64,000 nucleotides of DNA, from positions 67,072 to 131,071 of the forward strand of contig NZ_JANSHI010000005.1 of assembly GCF_047461615.1 (NCBI RefSeq). The letters are read 5' to 3'. The position numbers and the translations under genes are program-made. Below, one piece after another: positions 1 to 7,135 of the stretch. Each line of letters begins with the position of its first letter. Position 1 is the stretch's first letter. The DNA comes from Thermostichus sp047461615 (GTDB lineage: Bacteria > Cyanobacteriota > Cyanobacteriia > Thermostichales > Thermostichaceae). Below the pieces are notes generated by a model. It searched no databases. It was not told where the DNA came from and saw only the letters and a list, made by a program, of their open reading frames with translations.

Positions 1-2871
1 CCCCTTGCCCCCGATCCTGAGCTAGAGCTGCTAGAGCAGCGGGAACTCTTCGTCTGGCGGCACCTCGGGCCGGATGCCGGGCAGATCCGCCAGATGCTGC
101 AGGCCCTGGGGCTGAGCTCCCTCCGAGAGCTAGTGGAAAAGGCAGTGCCAGCAACCCTTCGCAGCAATCGGCCCTTGCAGTTGGGATCTCCCTGCAGCGA
201 GCAGCAGGTGTTGGCGGAGCTGAGGGCAATGGCGGCCCAGAACCAGGTGTGGCGCTCTTTTTTGGGCATGGGCTATTCCAACTGCCTGACGCCGCCGGTA
301 ATTCAGCGCAACATCCTGGAAAACCCTGCCTGGTACACGCCCTACACTCCCTACCAGGCGGAGATTGCCCAGGGGCGGCTAGAAGCCCTGCTCAACTTCC
401 AGACGATGGTTGTGGATCTAACGGGAATGGAGATCGCCAACGCCTCTCTACTGGACGAGGCGACTGCGGCTGCCGAAGCCATGAGCCTGGCCTACACCTT
501 GGCGGGCAAGCGATCTCCAGTTTTTTGGGTGGATTGCGGCTGCCATCCCCAGACCATTGCCGTAGTGCAGACACGGGCAGAGCCCTTGGGGATCCAGGTG
601 CGCGTGGCGGATCCTTTGCAGTTTGAGCTTGAGCATGGCTTTGGCGTGCTCTTACAGTATCCCAACACCTACGGGGAGATCCGGGATTACCGCGACCTGG
701 TGGAGCGGGCCCACCAAAGAGGGATGGTGGTAACGGTAGCCGCCGACTTGCTCAGCCTAACTCTCTTGCAACCGCCAGGAGAGTGGGGGGCGGACGTTGT
801 GGTGGGAACCACCCAGCGCTTCGGGGTGCCCCTGGGCTATGGCGGCCCCCATGCAGCCTACTTTGCCACCCGCGAGGCCCACAAACGGCTGCTGCCAGGG
901 CGCCTGGTGGGGATCTCCCAAGATGCCCAGGGAAGGCCGGCCCTGCGCCTGGCCTTGCAAACCCGAGAGCAGCACATCCGCCGCGACAAGGCCACCAGCA
1001 ACATCTGCACCGCCCAGGTGCTCTTGGCCGTGGTGGCCTCCATGTATGCCGTCTACCACGGCCCGTGCGGCCTACGGCAAATTGCCGAACGCATCCACCG
1101 CCAGGCCCATCAGCTAGCCGCCGCAATCCGCCAGTTGGGCTACAAGGTGGGGCCAGAGTATTTCTTTGACACCTTCTGGGTAAGGGCAGCCTCCCCAGAG
1201 CAGGTGCAGCAGCTCCAGGAGCGGGCCGCCCAGAAGCGCATTAACCTGCGACGGATTAACGACGTCACCCTGGGGATCAGCTTGGACGAGGCCACCACCG
1301 CTCAGGACCTGCGCGATCTCTGGCAGATCTTTGCCGGTTCTGAAGAGCCAGGCTGGGATCCCGAGGGCCTGAGTTTGGATCCCAACCAAAGCCTGCCGCC
1401 TCAGCTCTTGCGCTCCACTCCCTACCTCACCCATCCGGTGTTCAACCGCTACCACTCGGAAACGGAGCTGCTGCGCTATATCCACCGTCTGCAGAGCCGG
1501 GATCTCTCCCTCGTCCACGCGATGATCCCCCTCGGCTCCTGCACCATGAAGCTCAATGCCGCAGCAGAGATGCTGCCCATAACCTGGCCGGAGTTTGCCC
1601 AGCTCCATCCCTTTGTGCCCCTGGAGCAGGCGCGGGGCTATCAAACCCTCTTTGCCCAGTTGGAGCGAATGCTGGCGGAGATCACGGGCTTTGCCGGCGT
1701 CTCCCTGCAGCCCAACGCCGGCTCCCAGGGGGAATATGCCGGCTTGCTGGCCATTCGCCGCTATCACCGGGCCCGCGGGGAAAGCCAGCGCCAGGTGTGC
1801 CTGATCCCCACCTCTGCCCATGGCACTAACCCTGCCAGCGCCGTCATGGCGGGGATGCAGGTAGTGAGCGTGGCCTGCGACAGGGCCGGCAACATCGACC
1901 TCGAAGACCTGCGGGCCAAGGTGGAGCAGCATCGGGAACGCCTGGCGGCTTTGATGATCACTTACCCCTCCACTCATGGGGTATTTGAGGAGGGGATCCG
2001 CGAGATTTGCCAGATGATCCACGAGGCGGGGGGGCAGGTGTACATGGATGGGGCCAACCTCAATGCCCAGGTGGGCCTCTGCCGTCCTGCGGAGCTGGGC
2101 GCGGATGTCTGCCACCTTAACCTGCACAAGACCTTCTGCATCCCCCACGGCGGGGGCGGGCCGGGGGTGGGGCCCATTGCGGTTGCCCATCATCTACTGC
2201 CCTATTTGCCTGGCCATCCCTTTTTGCCCGGCTGCAATGGCCCGGTCAGCGCCGCCCCTTGGGGTAGTGCCAGCATCCTGCCCATTGCTTGGGCCTACAT
2301 CCGCCTCATGGGATCCGCTGGCCTCACCCTGGCCACCCAGGTGGCCATCCTCAACGCCAATTACATTGCCAGGCGGCTGGATCCCTACTACCCAGTGCTC
2401 TACAAAGGGCCGGGGGGGTGGGTGGCCCACGAGTGCATCTTGGACTTGCGCCCCCTCAAGAAAAGCGCTGGCATCGAGGTAGAAGATGTAGCCAAGCGGC
2501 TGATGGACTACGGCTTCCATGCCCCCACCATCTCTTGGCCGGTGCCGGGGACAATGATGGTGGAGCCCACCGAGAGCGAATCCCTGGAGGAACTGGATCG
2601 CTTCTGCGAGGCGATGATTGCCATTCGCCAAGAGATTGCTGCCATTGAGCGGGGGGAGATGGATCCCGTGCGCAATCCCCTTAAACTTGCCCCCCACACC
2701 GCCGAGGTGGTGGCCGCTGACTACTGGGATCGCCCCTACCCCCGCTCCCTGGCTGCCTACCCCCTTCCGTGGGTGAAAAGCCGAAAGTTTTGGCCCAGTG
2801 TCAGCCGCATCGACAACGCCTACGGGGATCGCCACCTAGTGTGCAGTTGTCAACCCTGGCTAGAAGGCTAA
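1..2871 (+). CDS. gcvP: Glycine dehydrogenase (decarboxylating), P-protein of the glycine cleavage system; 5' end cut by window
   Basis: The reading frame is open from base 1, with residues resembling the GcvP N-terminus (FVWRHLGP), so the true start lies left of the window. P-protein decarboxylates glycine using pyridoxal phosphate and passes the aminomethyl group to lipoyl H-protein, the main photorespiratory glycine sink in cyanobacteria. Both halves of the long single-chain form are visible. The PLP lysine lies in NLHKTFCIPHGGGGPG at about 2120-2170, with the glycine-rich loop directly after it. The N-terminal half carries the YTPYQAEIAQGRLE and GVPLGYGGPHAA motifs typical of the family. 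No frameshift is seen. Seven bases separate its stop from the convergent gene that follows. The H- and T-protein genes are not in the window. Confidence 0.97.
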   Translation, partial: PLAPDPELELLEQRELFVWRHLGPDAGQIRQMLQALGLSSLRELVEKAVPATLRSNRPLQLGSPCSEQQVLAELRAMAAQNQVWRSFLGMGYSNCLTPPVIQRNILENPAWYTPYTPYQAEIAQGRLEALLNFQTMVVDLTGMEIANASLLDEATAAAEAMSLAYTLAGKRSPVFWVDCGCHPQTIAVVQTRAEPLGIQVRVADPLQFELEHGFGVLLQYPNTYGEIRDYRDLVERAHQRGMVVTVAADLLSLTLLQPPGEWGADVVVGTTQRFGVPLGYGGPHAAYFATREAHKRLLPGRLVGISQDAQGRPALRLALQTREQHIRRDKATSNICTAQVLLAVVASMYAVYHGPCGLRQIAERIHRQAHQLAAAIRQLGYKVGPEYFFDTFWVRAASPEQVQQLQERAAQKRINLRRINDVTLGISLDEATTAQDLRDLWQIFAGSEEPGWDPEGLSLDPNQSLPPQLLRSTPYLTHPVFNRYHSETELLRYIHRLQSRDLSLVHAMIPLGSCTMKLNAAAEMLPITWPEFAQLHPFVPLEQARGYQTLFAQLERMLAEITGFAGVSLQPNAGSQGEYAGLLAIRRYHRARGESQRQVCLIPTSAHGTNPASAVMAGMQVVSVACDRAGNIDLEDLRAKVEQHRERLAALMITYPSTHGVFEEGIREICQMIHEAGGQVYMDGANLNAQVGLCRPAELGADVCHLNLHKTFCIPHGGGGPGVGPIAVAHHLLPYLPGHPFLPGCNGPVSAAPWGSASILPIAWAYIRLMGSAGLTLATQVAILNANYIARRLDPYYPVLYKGPGGWVAHECILDLRPLKKSAGIEVEDVAKRLMDYGFHAPTISWPVPGTMMVEPTESESLEELDRFCEAMIAIRQEIAAIERGEMDPVRNPLKLAPHTAEVVAADYWDRPYPRSLAAYPLPWVKSRKFWPSVSRIDNAYGDRHLVCSCQPWLEG

Positions 2872-2878
2872 CTCTGAA

Positions 2879-3661
2879 TCAAGCCGCCTGCGGCTCCATC
2901 TGGGCCAGCTCTGAGCAAGAGGAGAGGAGTTGCTCGGCCTCTGGCACAAGGCGCTCATTCTCTTGCAGCGAGGCCAGCACCAGCGGCAGCACCTCCCTAT
3001 CGGCCTCAACGGCCTTCTCTGTTTCTTGCAGGAGGTTTACCGAGTCCTCGGTAAGCAGGTCAGCCACCTGAGACAGCTGCGCCTTCAGCAAGGCATTCTC
3101 TTGCTCCAATTGAGCCAGCCGCTCCTGCAGGCTATCAATTTGCTGATCCCGCTCTCCCAGGGCTGCTTCTAGCTCACGGTTGCGGGCCTCCAACCCTTGG
3201 CGGGCTGCCTCTAGGTGGTTCAGCCGTTCTGTCAAGCTTGCTAGTTCACCCTCCAAGTTGGTGAGGCCACTCACTTGTTCCAGAAGTTGGGCATTCTCCG
3301 CCTTCAGTTTCTCAGTCAACGCCTGAGCGCTCACCAGATCTGCTTTGGTGGACTCCAGCTCGTGACAGACTTGGTCATGTCTGGCAATCAGCTCGCCCAG
3401 CCGAGCTTCTTTCTCCTGCAGGTCTCCTTGCAGGGAACGAATCAAGCGATCCCTCTGTTCGACACACTGCTGTAACTGTTCGATGCGCTGTTGTAAGATG
3501 GGCAGTTTAACCAAAGCCTTCTGGGCCGCGGCGAGAAGTTTCCTGAAGCTCTCCTGCAGGCGGCTGTGGGATTGATCCAGTTTGTCGAAAGCTTCGTTAA
3601 GGGAAAGGTAGGCCTCGCATAGTTTCATATAGCGCTGGGCCAGAGAAGGAGAGTAATCCAT
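2879..3661 (-). CDS. Coiled-coil protein of unknown function (260 aa)
   Basis: I do not recognise a family. Most of the protein, roughly residues 25 to 225, is heptad-rich in Leu, Glu, Gln and Ala, with few Gly or Pro, and reads as a long coiled coil. The N-terminus (YSPSLAQRYMKLCEAYLSLNEAFDKLD) is helical too. There is no signal peptide or membrane segment, so it is probably cytosolic. ATG is chosen because GGAG lies eight bases upstream. A 6-3-6 inverted repeat sits about 58 bases upstream of the start and could be a regulatory site. It is convergent with gcvP. A structural or scaffold role is only an inference. Confidence 0.8.
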   Translation of the reverse strand: MDYSPSLAQRYMKLCEAYLSLNEAFDKLDQSHSRLQESFRKLLAAAQKALVKLPILQQRIEQLQQCVEQRDRLIRSLQGDLQEKEARLGELIARHDQVCHELESTKADLVSAQALTEKLKAENAQLLEQVSGLTNLEGELASLTERLNHLEAARQGLEARNRELEAALGERDQQIDSLQERLAQLEQENALLKAQLSQVADLLTEDSVNLLQETEKAVEADREVLPLVLASLQENERLVPEAEQLLSSCSELAQMEPQAA

Positions 3662-3956
3662 GGTGGGGGCTCCAGGTGGGACATTGCCTCTATTCTATCG
3701 ATCCTTTTTTAAAAGCATTGTTTGCTACAAACACCTTGGGATTAATCTCGCTTTAACGTTTTCGCCTCAGTCTTCACCGGGATAAACTCCATGGCACTGC
3801 CTTCGGGCCAGCTTTGGATTCCAGGCTGACATGGGTTTAGGCCCTAGGAATCTGCCTGGGTCAGCAATCCTCCCCAGCCGGCAACAACTGCAAGATGAAG
3901 ACTGAAGCAGCCCTCGTCGGCTAGAGAGTAGCGGCCAGCGCTGCGTCTTGGGAGGG
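3662..3956. other. Intergenic region between the coiled-coil gene and the hemerythrin-like remnant
   Basis: About 295 bases without a convincing gene. The left part is the upstream region of the minus-strand coiled-coil gene. It contains an A/T-rich patch and the inverted repeat at 3719-3733. No tRNA or strong terminator was seen. Confidence 0.6.
3719..3733. repeat. Perfect 6-3-6 inverted repeat upstream of the coiled-coil gene
   Basis: TGTTTG-CTA-CAAACA is a perfect dyad, located about 58 bases before the minus-strand start at 3661. Its size and placement would suit a dimeric repressor site. No matching regulator is known to me, and one such palindrome can occur by chance. Confidence 0.35.
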
Positions 3957-4526
3957 CTAGCAGCGTTCAGGGGACAAGAGAGGGCGGGTTACCGCTTGTC
4001 GCTCCCACTCCTCCATTTTGGTGCGACGGCTGTTGGCGGAACTTTGGAAGGTAGTGCTAGCCTGCAGCCGTTTGCGGAACAGGCGCAGTTGCTGCTCTTC
4101 CGCCTCGAGAGAAACATGTTGGGCAAAGAGCGGCTGTACAACTTTCTCCTCCTGCATAAACTGAGCCCGCAATTGCTGGTACAGATGCAGGGCTGCCCCC
4201 AGATCCAACCGCTGCGGGTCACGCTCCGCCTGGTGCAAAAAGCAAGTCAACTCCGGGATCTGATCCCGCATCTGCTGCTCCAACCCATCGAGCTGGCTGA
4301 GGCGGTCGGGATCCGCCCCTAGAGCCGCCCTAAGCAGGGGGTAGAGGGCGTGGCGCTCCAATTGAATGTGGCGGGAGAGGCGCTGCCGCAACCTTTGGAC
4401 CAAGAGGCGCTGCTGCTCCAGATCCAACTAAGAAGCTCGGGACAGGTTCAGAAAGGCCTGCAGGATGACCCGGTGCTGATTGGCCCAAAGACCAACCAAT
4501 GTACCGCCAGCGGGGGAGGAAGCCAC
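3957..4526 (-). pseudogene. Hemerythrin-like (HHE) domain gene interrupted by an in-frame amber codon
   Basis: A GTG at 4526, preceded by GAGG five bases upstream, opens a frame that runs through NQHRVILQAFLNL and hits TAG at 4428-4430. The same frame continues directly as LDLEQQRLL and on to 3957. Across the stop the combined product (about 188 residues) looks like one HHE domain: a first His in NQHRVIL, then RHIQLERHALYPLL with the HxxxE-LYP signature, and QEEKVVQPLF in the second half. HHE domains bind a di-iron or similar metal site for oxygen or redox sensing. The second repeat seems to have lost its His, so the domain may be degenerate. Alternatives are a shorter gene starting at TTG 4427, a sequencing error, or readthrough. 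Confidence 0.55.
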
Positions 4527-4622
4527 GGCTACCTCAGGAAATCGCTCTCTTCATCGTAACTTTACTTCATCAAGACAAGATTAGGAAGCGAGGCAGTAGA
4601 CTCCCGCCTCTTTCCTCCTGAA

Positions 4623-5495
4623 TTAGGTTTGGCCAAGCCAGCGGCGTTTCCAGGCAGAAGTGGGCTCAAGGGGTGAAGTTTGCTGTTCTCGCTGTCGCTG
4701 CAGCCGGATTTGGGCTCTGTCTCCCCTCAAGGTGGGATCCCGGTAGGGCACAGCGGCGCGGGTTTTCAGGTGCTCCCACTCCATAGGCGAGAGAGGCGGT
4801 AGGTAGTCTGGCTGAGGTGAGGCCACCGTGCCCGGCCAGGGGCGGCCCAGCGGGGGCGTAGAGCCGATAAACAGCCCCGCCTCCAGGAGAGCTGCCCGCA
4901 CTGCCGCTGCACAGGAATAGGTGGCCAAGATGCCGCTGGGGCGCATTCGCTCAGCCACCGCCCGCAAGAAGTCCACCGTCCACAACTCCGGGCAAACGGC
5001 AGGAGAAAAGGGATCCAAAAACACCGCGTCCGCCCATCCCCGCGGCACCTGGAATAGGGTTTGGCGGGCATCTCCCCACAGCAGAGTTCCGCGCCAGCGG
5101 GGTGATTGCCAGGATCCCTTCTCGATAAAGTGTTGCCACTCCTGGCTAAAGCTCCAAGTGGATCCCACCCCCACCTGCCAGGCCTGGCGGGGCACCTCTG
5201 GGGATCGCTCTAGGCCAATGACTTCCACGCGGCAGTCGGGCCGCACCTGCCAAATTGTCTCCAAGGCGAGGCCGGAGTTGTAGCCAAGGCCAAAGCAGAT
5301 ATCCAAAAGGCAGATGGGCTCCTTGGGGTCCCGCTCCAGGGGCAGCCGATCCAGCCGGCAAGGGCGGACGAACTTCTCCAGCGCCTCCTGGGCAGCGCCG
5401 CTGACGTTGTGGAAAGCCTGCCCGAACTCCTGAGAGAAAAAAGTCAGGGAACCATCCCCTGTGGTCAGTACCTGCCACTGGGTCTCTGGAGTCAT
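4623..5495 (-). CDS. MnmC-type tRNA 5-methylaminomethyl-2-thiouridine methyltransferase domain protein (DUF752)
   Basis: This is a 290-residue SAM-dependent methyltransferase resembling the N-terminal half of bacterial MnmC, which methylates aminomethyl-uridine at tRNA wobble position 34. Visible motifs are the SAM loop LLDICFGLGYNSG near residue 63, the acidic turn LWGDARQTL, and the DPFSPAVCPELWT active-site segment, equivalent to the D-x-F-x-P...W of the family. The FAD-dependent oxidase half of E. coli MnmC is absent, as in stand-alone MnmC2 or MnmD proteins. That difference leaves the exact tRNA substrate form uncertain. The gene is divergent from accD. The ribosome site before the ATG is weak. 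Confidence 0.8.
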   Translation of the reverse strand: MTPETQWQVLTTGDGSLTFFSQEFGQAFHNVSGAAQEALEKFVRPCRLDRLPLERDPKEPICLLDICFGLGYNSGLALETIWQVRPDCRVEVIGLERSPEVPRQAWQVGVGSTWSFSQEWQHFIEKGSWQSPRWRGTLLWGDARQTLFQVPRGWADAVFLDPFSPAVCPELWTVDFLRAVAERMRPSGILATYSCAAAVRAALLEAGLFIGSTPPLGRPWPGTVASPQPDYLPPLSPMEWEHLKTRAAVPYRDPTLRGDRAQIRLQRQREQQTSPLEPTSAWKRRWLGQT

Positions 5496-5612
5496 GGTCT
5501 CTATCCAGTTTGGCGATTGCCTGAGGGCTTGAAGACGTTAAGATAGATTTCAAGGCTTACCAGCAGGGCCTGAGGATCTCAGCACTTGCTATCCTCAGCT
5601 ATGGGAGGAACC

Positions 5613-6557
5613 ATGTCTCTACTGGATTGGTTTGCCGAGCGGCGCAAGCAGACTTCCCTTAACTTAACTGGCAGTAGCCCCTTTGACAAAGAGCGGCAAG
5701 TGCGGGAGATTGCCGACGGCCTCTGGCAGAAGTGTCCAGCTTGCGACGCCCTCACCTACACCAAGGATCTGCAGCAGAACTGGCAGGTTTGCCCGAGCTG
5801 CGGCTACCACTATCGCATTACCGCCCCAGAGCGGCTGCAACAGCTTTTGGATCCCGGCTCCTGGCAGCCCCTCGACGACCACCTGGCGCCTACCGATCCG
5901 CTCCACTTTTTTGACCAAAAGCCTTACAGCGAGCGTTTGGCCTCTTACCAAGAGCGCACCCAGCTCAAGGATGCCGTCCTGACCGGGCTGGGCACTTTGG
6001 AAGGCAGGAGGGTGGCCATTGGGGTCATGGATTTCCGCTTCATGGGCGGCAGCATGGGCTCGGTAGTCGGCGAGAAGATCACCCGCCTTACCGAACGGGC
6101 CACCTGCGATCACCTGCCCCTGATCATTTTCTCGGCCTCGGGGGGAGCCCGCATGCAGGAAGGGATCCTCAGCCTCATGCAGATGGCCAAGACAGCAGCC
6201 GCCCTGCAGAGGCACCGCGAAGCCGGGCAGTTGTTTATTTCGGTACTTACCCATCCCACCTACGGGGGAGTAACAGCCAGCTTTGCCATGTTGGGGGATT
6301 TGATCCTAGCTGAGCCCGGTGCCCAGGTGGGGTTTGCCGGGCCCAATGTTATCGAGCAAACCATCGGCAAGGGCAAGCTTCCAGAGGGTTTCCAGACTGC
6401 CGAATACCTGCTGGCTCACGGGCTTATCGACGCAATTGTGCCGCGGACCGAGCTGCGCAAGCGCTTGGCCCAGTTGCTGGCTATGCACCGCCCTCGCTTG
6501 CCCAGGTCCCTTCCCGCGTTCGATTCGACTTACGCCCTCGATCCGGCCAAAGTCTGA
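5613..6557 (+). CDS. accD: Acetyl-CoA carboxylase carboxyltransferase subunit beta
   Basis: AccD pairs with AccA to move the carboxyl group from biotin to acetyl-CoA, the first committed step of fatty acid synthesis. The start is placed at ATG 5613 because GGGAGG lies directly upstream and the protein then begins MSLLDWFAERRK as in other bacteria; an upstream ATG at 5586 lacks a site. The four-cysteine zinc ribbon is intact (Cys 41, 44, 60, 63 from this start). The crotonase-fold core follows, with MGGSMGSVVGEKITR and SASGGARMQEG. At 314 residues the length is normal. Biotin carboxylase (accC) lies 4.6 kb away on the other strand, so the subunits are not in one operon. Confidence 0.96.
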   Translation: MSLLDWFAERRKQTSLNLTGSSPFDKERQVREIADGLWQKCPACDALTYTKDLQQNWQVCPSCGYHYRITAPERLQQLLDPGSWQPLDDHLAPTDPLHFFDQKPYSERLASYQERTQLKDAVLTGLGTLEGRRVAIGVMDFRFMGGSMGSVVGEKITRLTERATCDHLPLIIFSASGGARMQEGILSLMQMAKTAAALQRHREAGQLFISVLTHPTYGGVTASFAMLGDLILAEPGAQVGFAGPNVIEQTIGKGKLPEGFQTAEYLLAHGLIDAIVPRTELRKRLAQLLAMHRPRLPRSLPAFDSTYALDPAKV

Positions 6558-6727
6558 ATAAAGTCCCATTGGAGAGGTGGATGACTGGGGAAGCCAGATC
6601 TAGCTAGCTCCCGTCTTCCCTTTTGGCTGCAAAAGAAGTTTCCAGCGCAAGCTGTATAGCGGAGTTTTCGCGGGATTTTCTGCAACCGAGGGTGCTAAGG
6701 TGGGGCATGAGGTTTTGACGGGAAACG

Positions 6728-7102
6728 ATGAATTTTAAGCTGCGCATCCGTACCGCTGAAACTCCGCAAGGGCAAAAGCTAGCCATTGTGCCCCTGGAGG
6801 GTCGTTTTGATGCCAAGGCCGCTTCCGAAGCCCGGCAGTTGCTGCAGCAGGTTTTGGATTTTGGCTACACCAACCTGTTGATCGACATGTCGGCGGTTAC
6901 TTTTATGGATAGCTCGGGCCTGGGGGTGCTGATCTCAGCCTTGCGCAAGTGCCGGGCTGCCGGTGGCAATCTCGGCCTCTGTGGCGTTCCCGAAAGCGTC
7001 GCCCTTGTCCTCCGCCTGACCTCAATGGAAAAGGTCTTGACCTGTTTTGACGACCTGGAAACGGGCATCGCCAACTTTCCCACCGCTTCCTCCGACCGCT
7101 AG
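6728..7102 (+). CDS. STAS-domain protein, anti-sigma factor antagonist type
   Basis: This is a single STAS domain of 124 residues. The phosphorylatable serine motif MDSSGLGVLISALR lies near residue 61, and the protein shows the alternating strand-helix pattern of SpoIIAA-like proteins (LLIDMSAVTFMDSS). Such proteins bind an anti-sigma kinase or other partner when the serine is unphosphorylated and are released when it is phosphorylated. No cognate kinase or phosphatase is next to it, so its partner is unknown. It is convergent with the potassium channel gene, with a 33-base gap that holds a small GCCTC/GAGGC hairpin. Confidence 0.88.
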   Translation: MNFKLRIRTAETPQGQKLAIVPLEGRFDAKAASEARQLLQQVLDFGYTNLLIDMSAVTFMDSSGLGVLISALRKCRAAGGNLGLCGVPESVALVLRLTSMEKVLTCFDDLETGIANFPTASSDR

Positions 7103-7135
7103 CCGATACTTTTTCTATGCCTCTGACCTTGAGGC

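Noticed and set aside
1114..2193. A 359-residue open frame on the minus strand inside gcvP
   Set aside because: It is antisense to a clearly conserved enzyme. High GC leaves few stops in this frame, and the translation shows no domain.
6558..6727. Possible small gene between accD and the STAS gene
   Set aside because: The minus-strand frame at 6604-6816 overlaps the STAS start, lacks a ribosome site and shows no conserved pattern.
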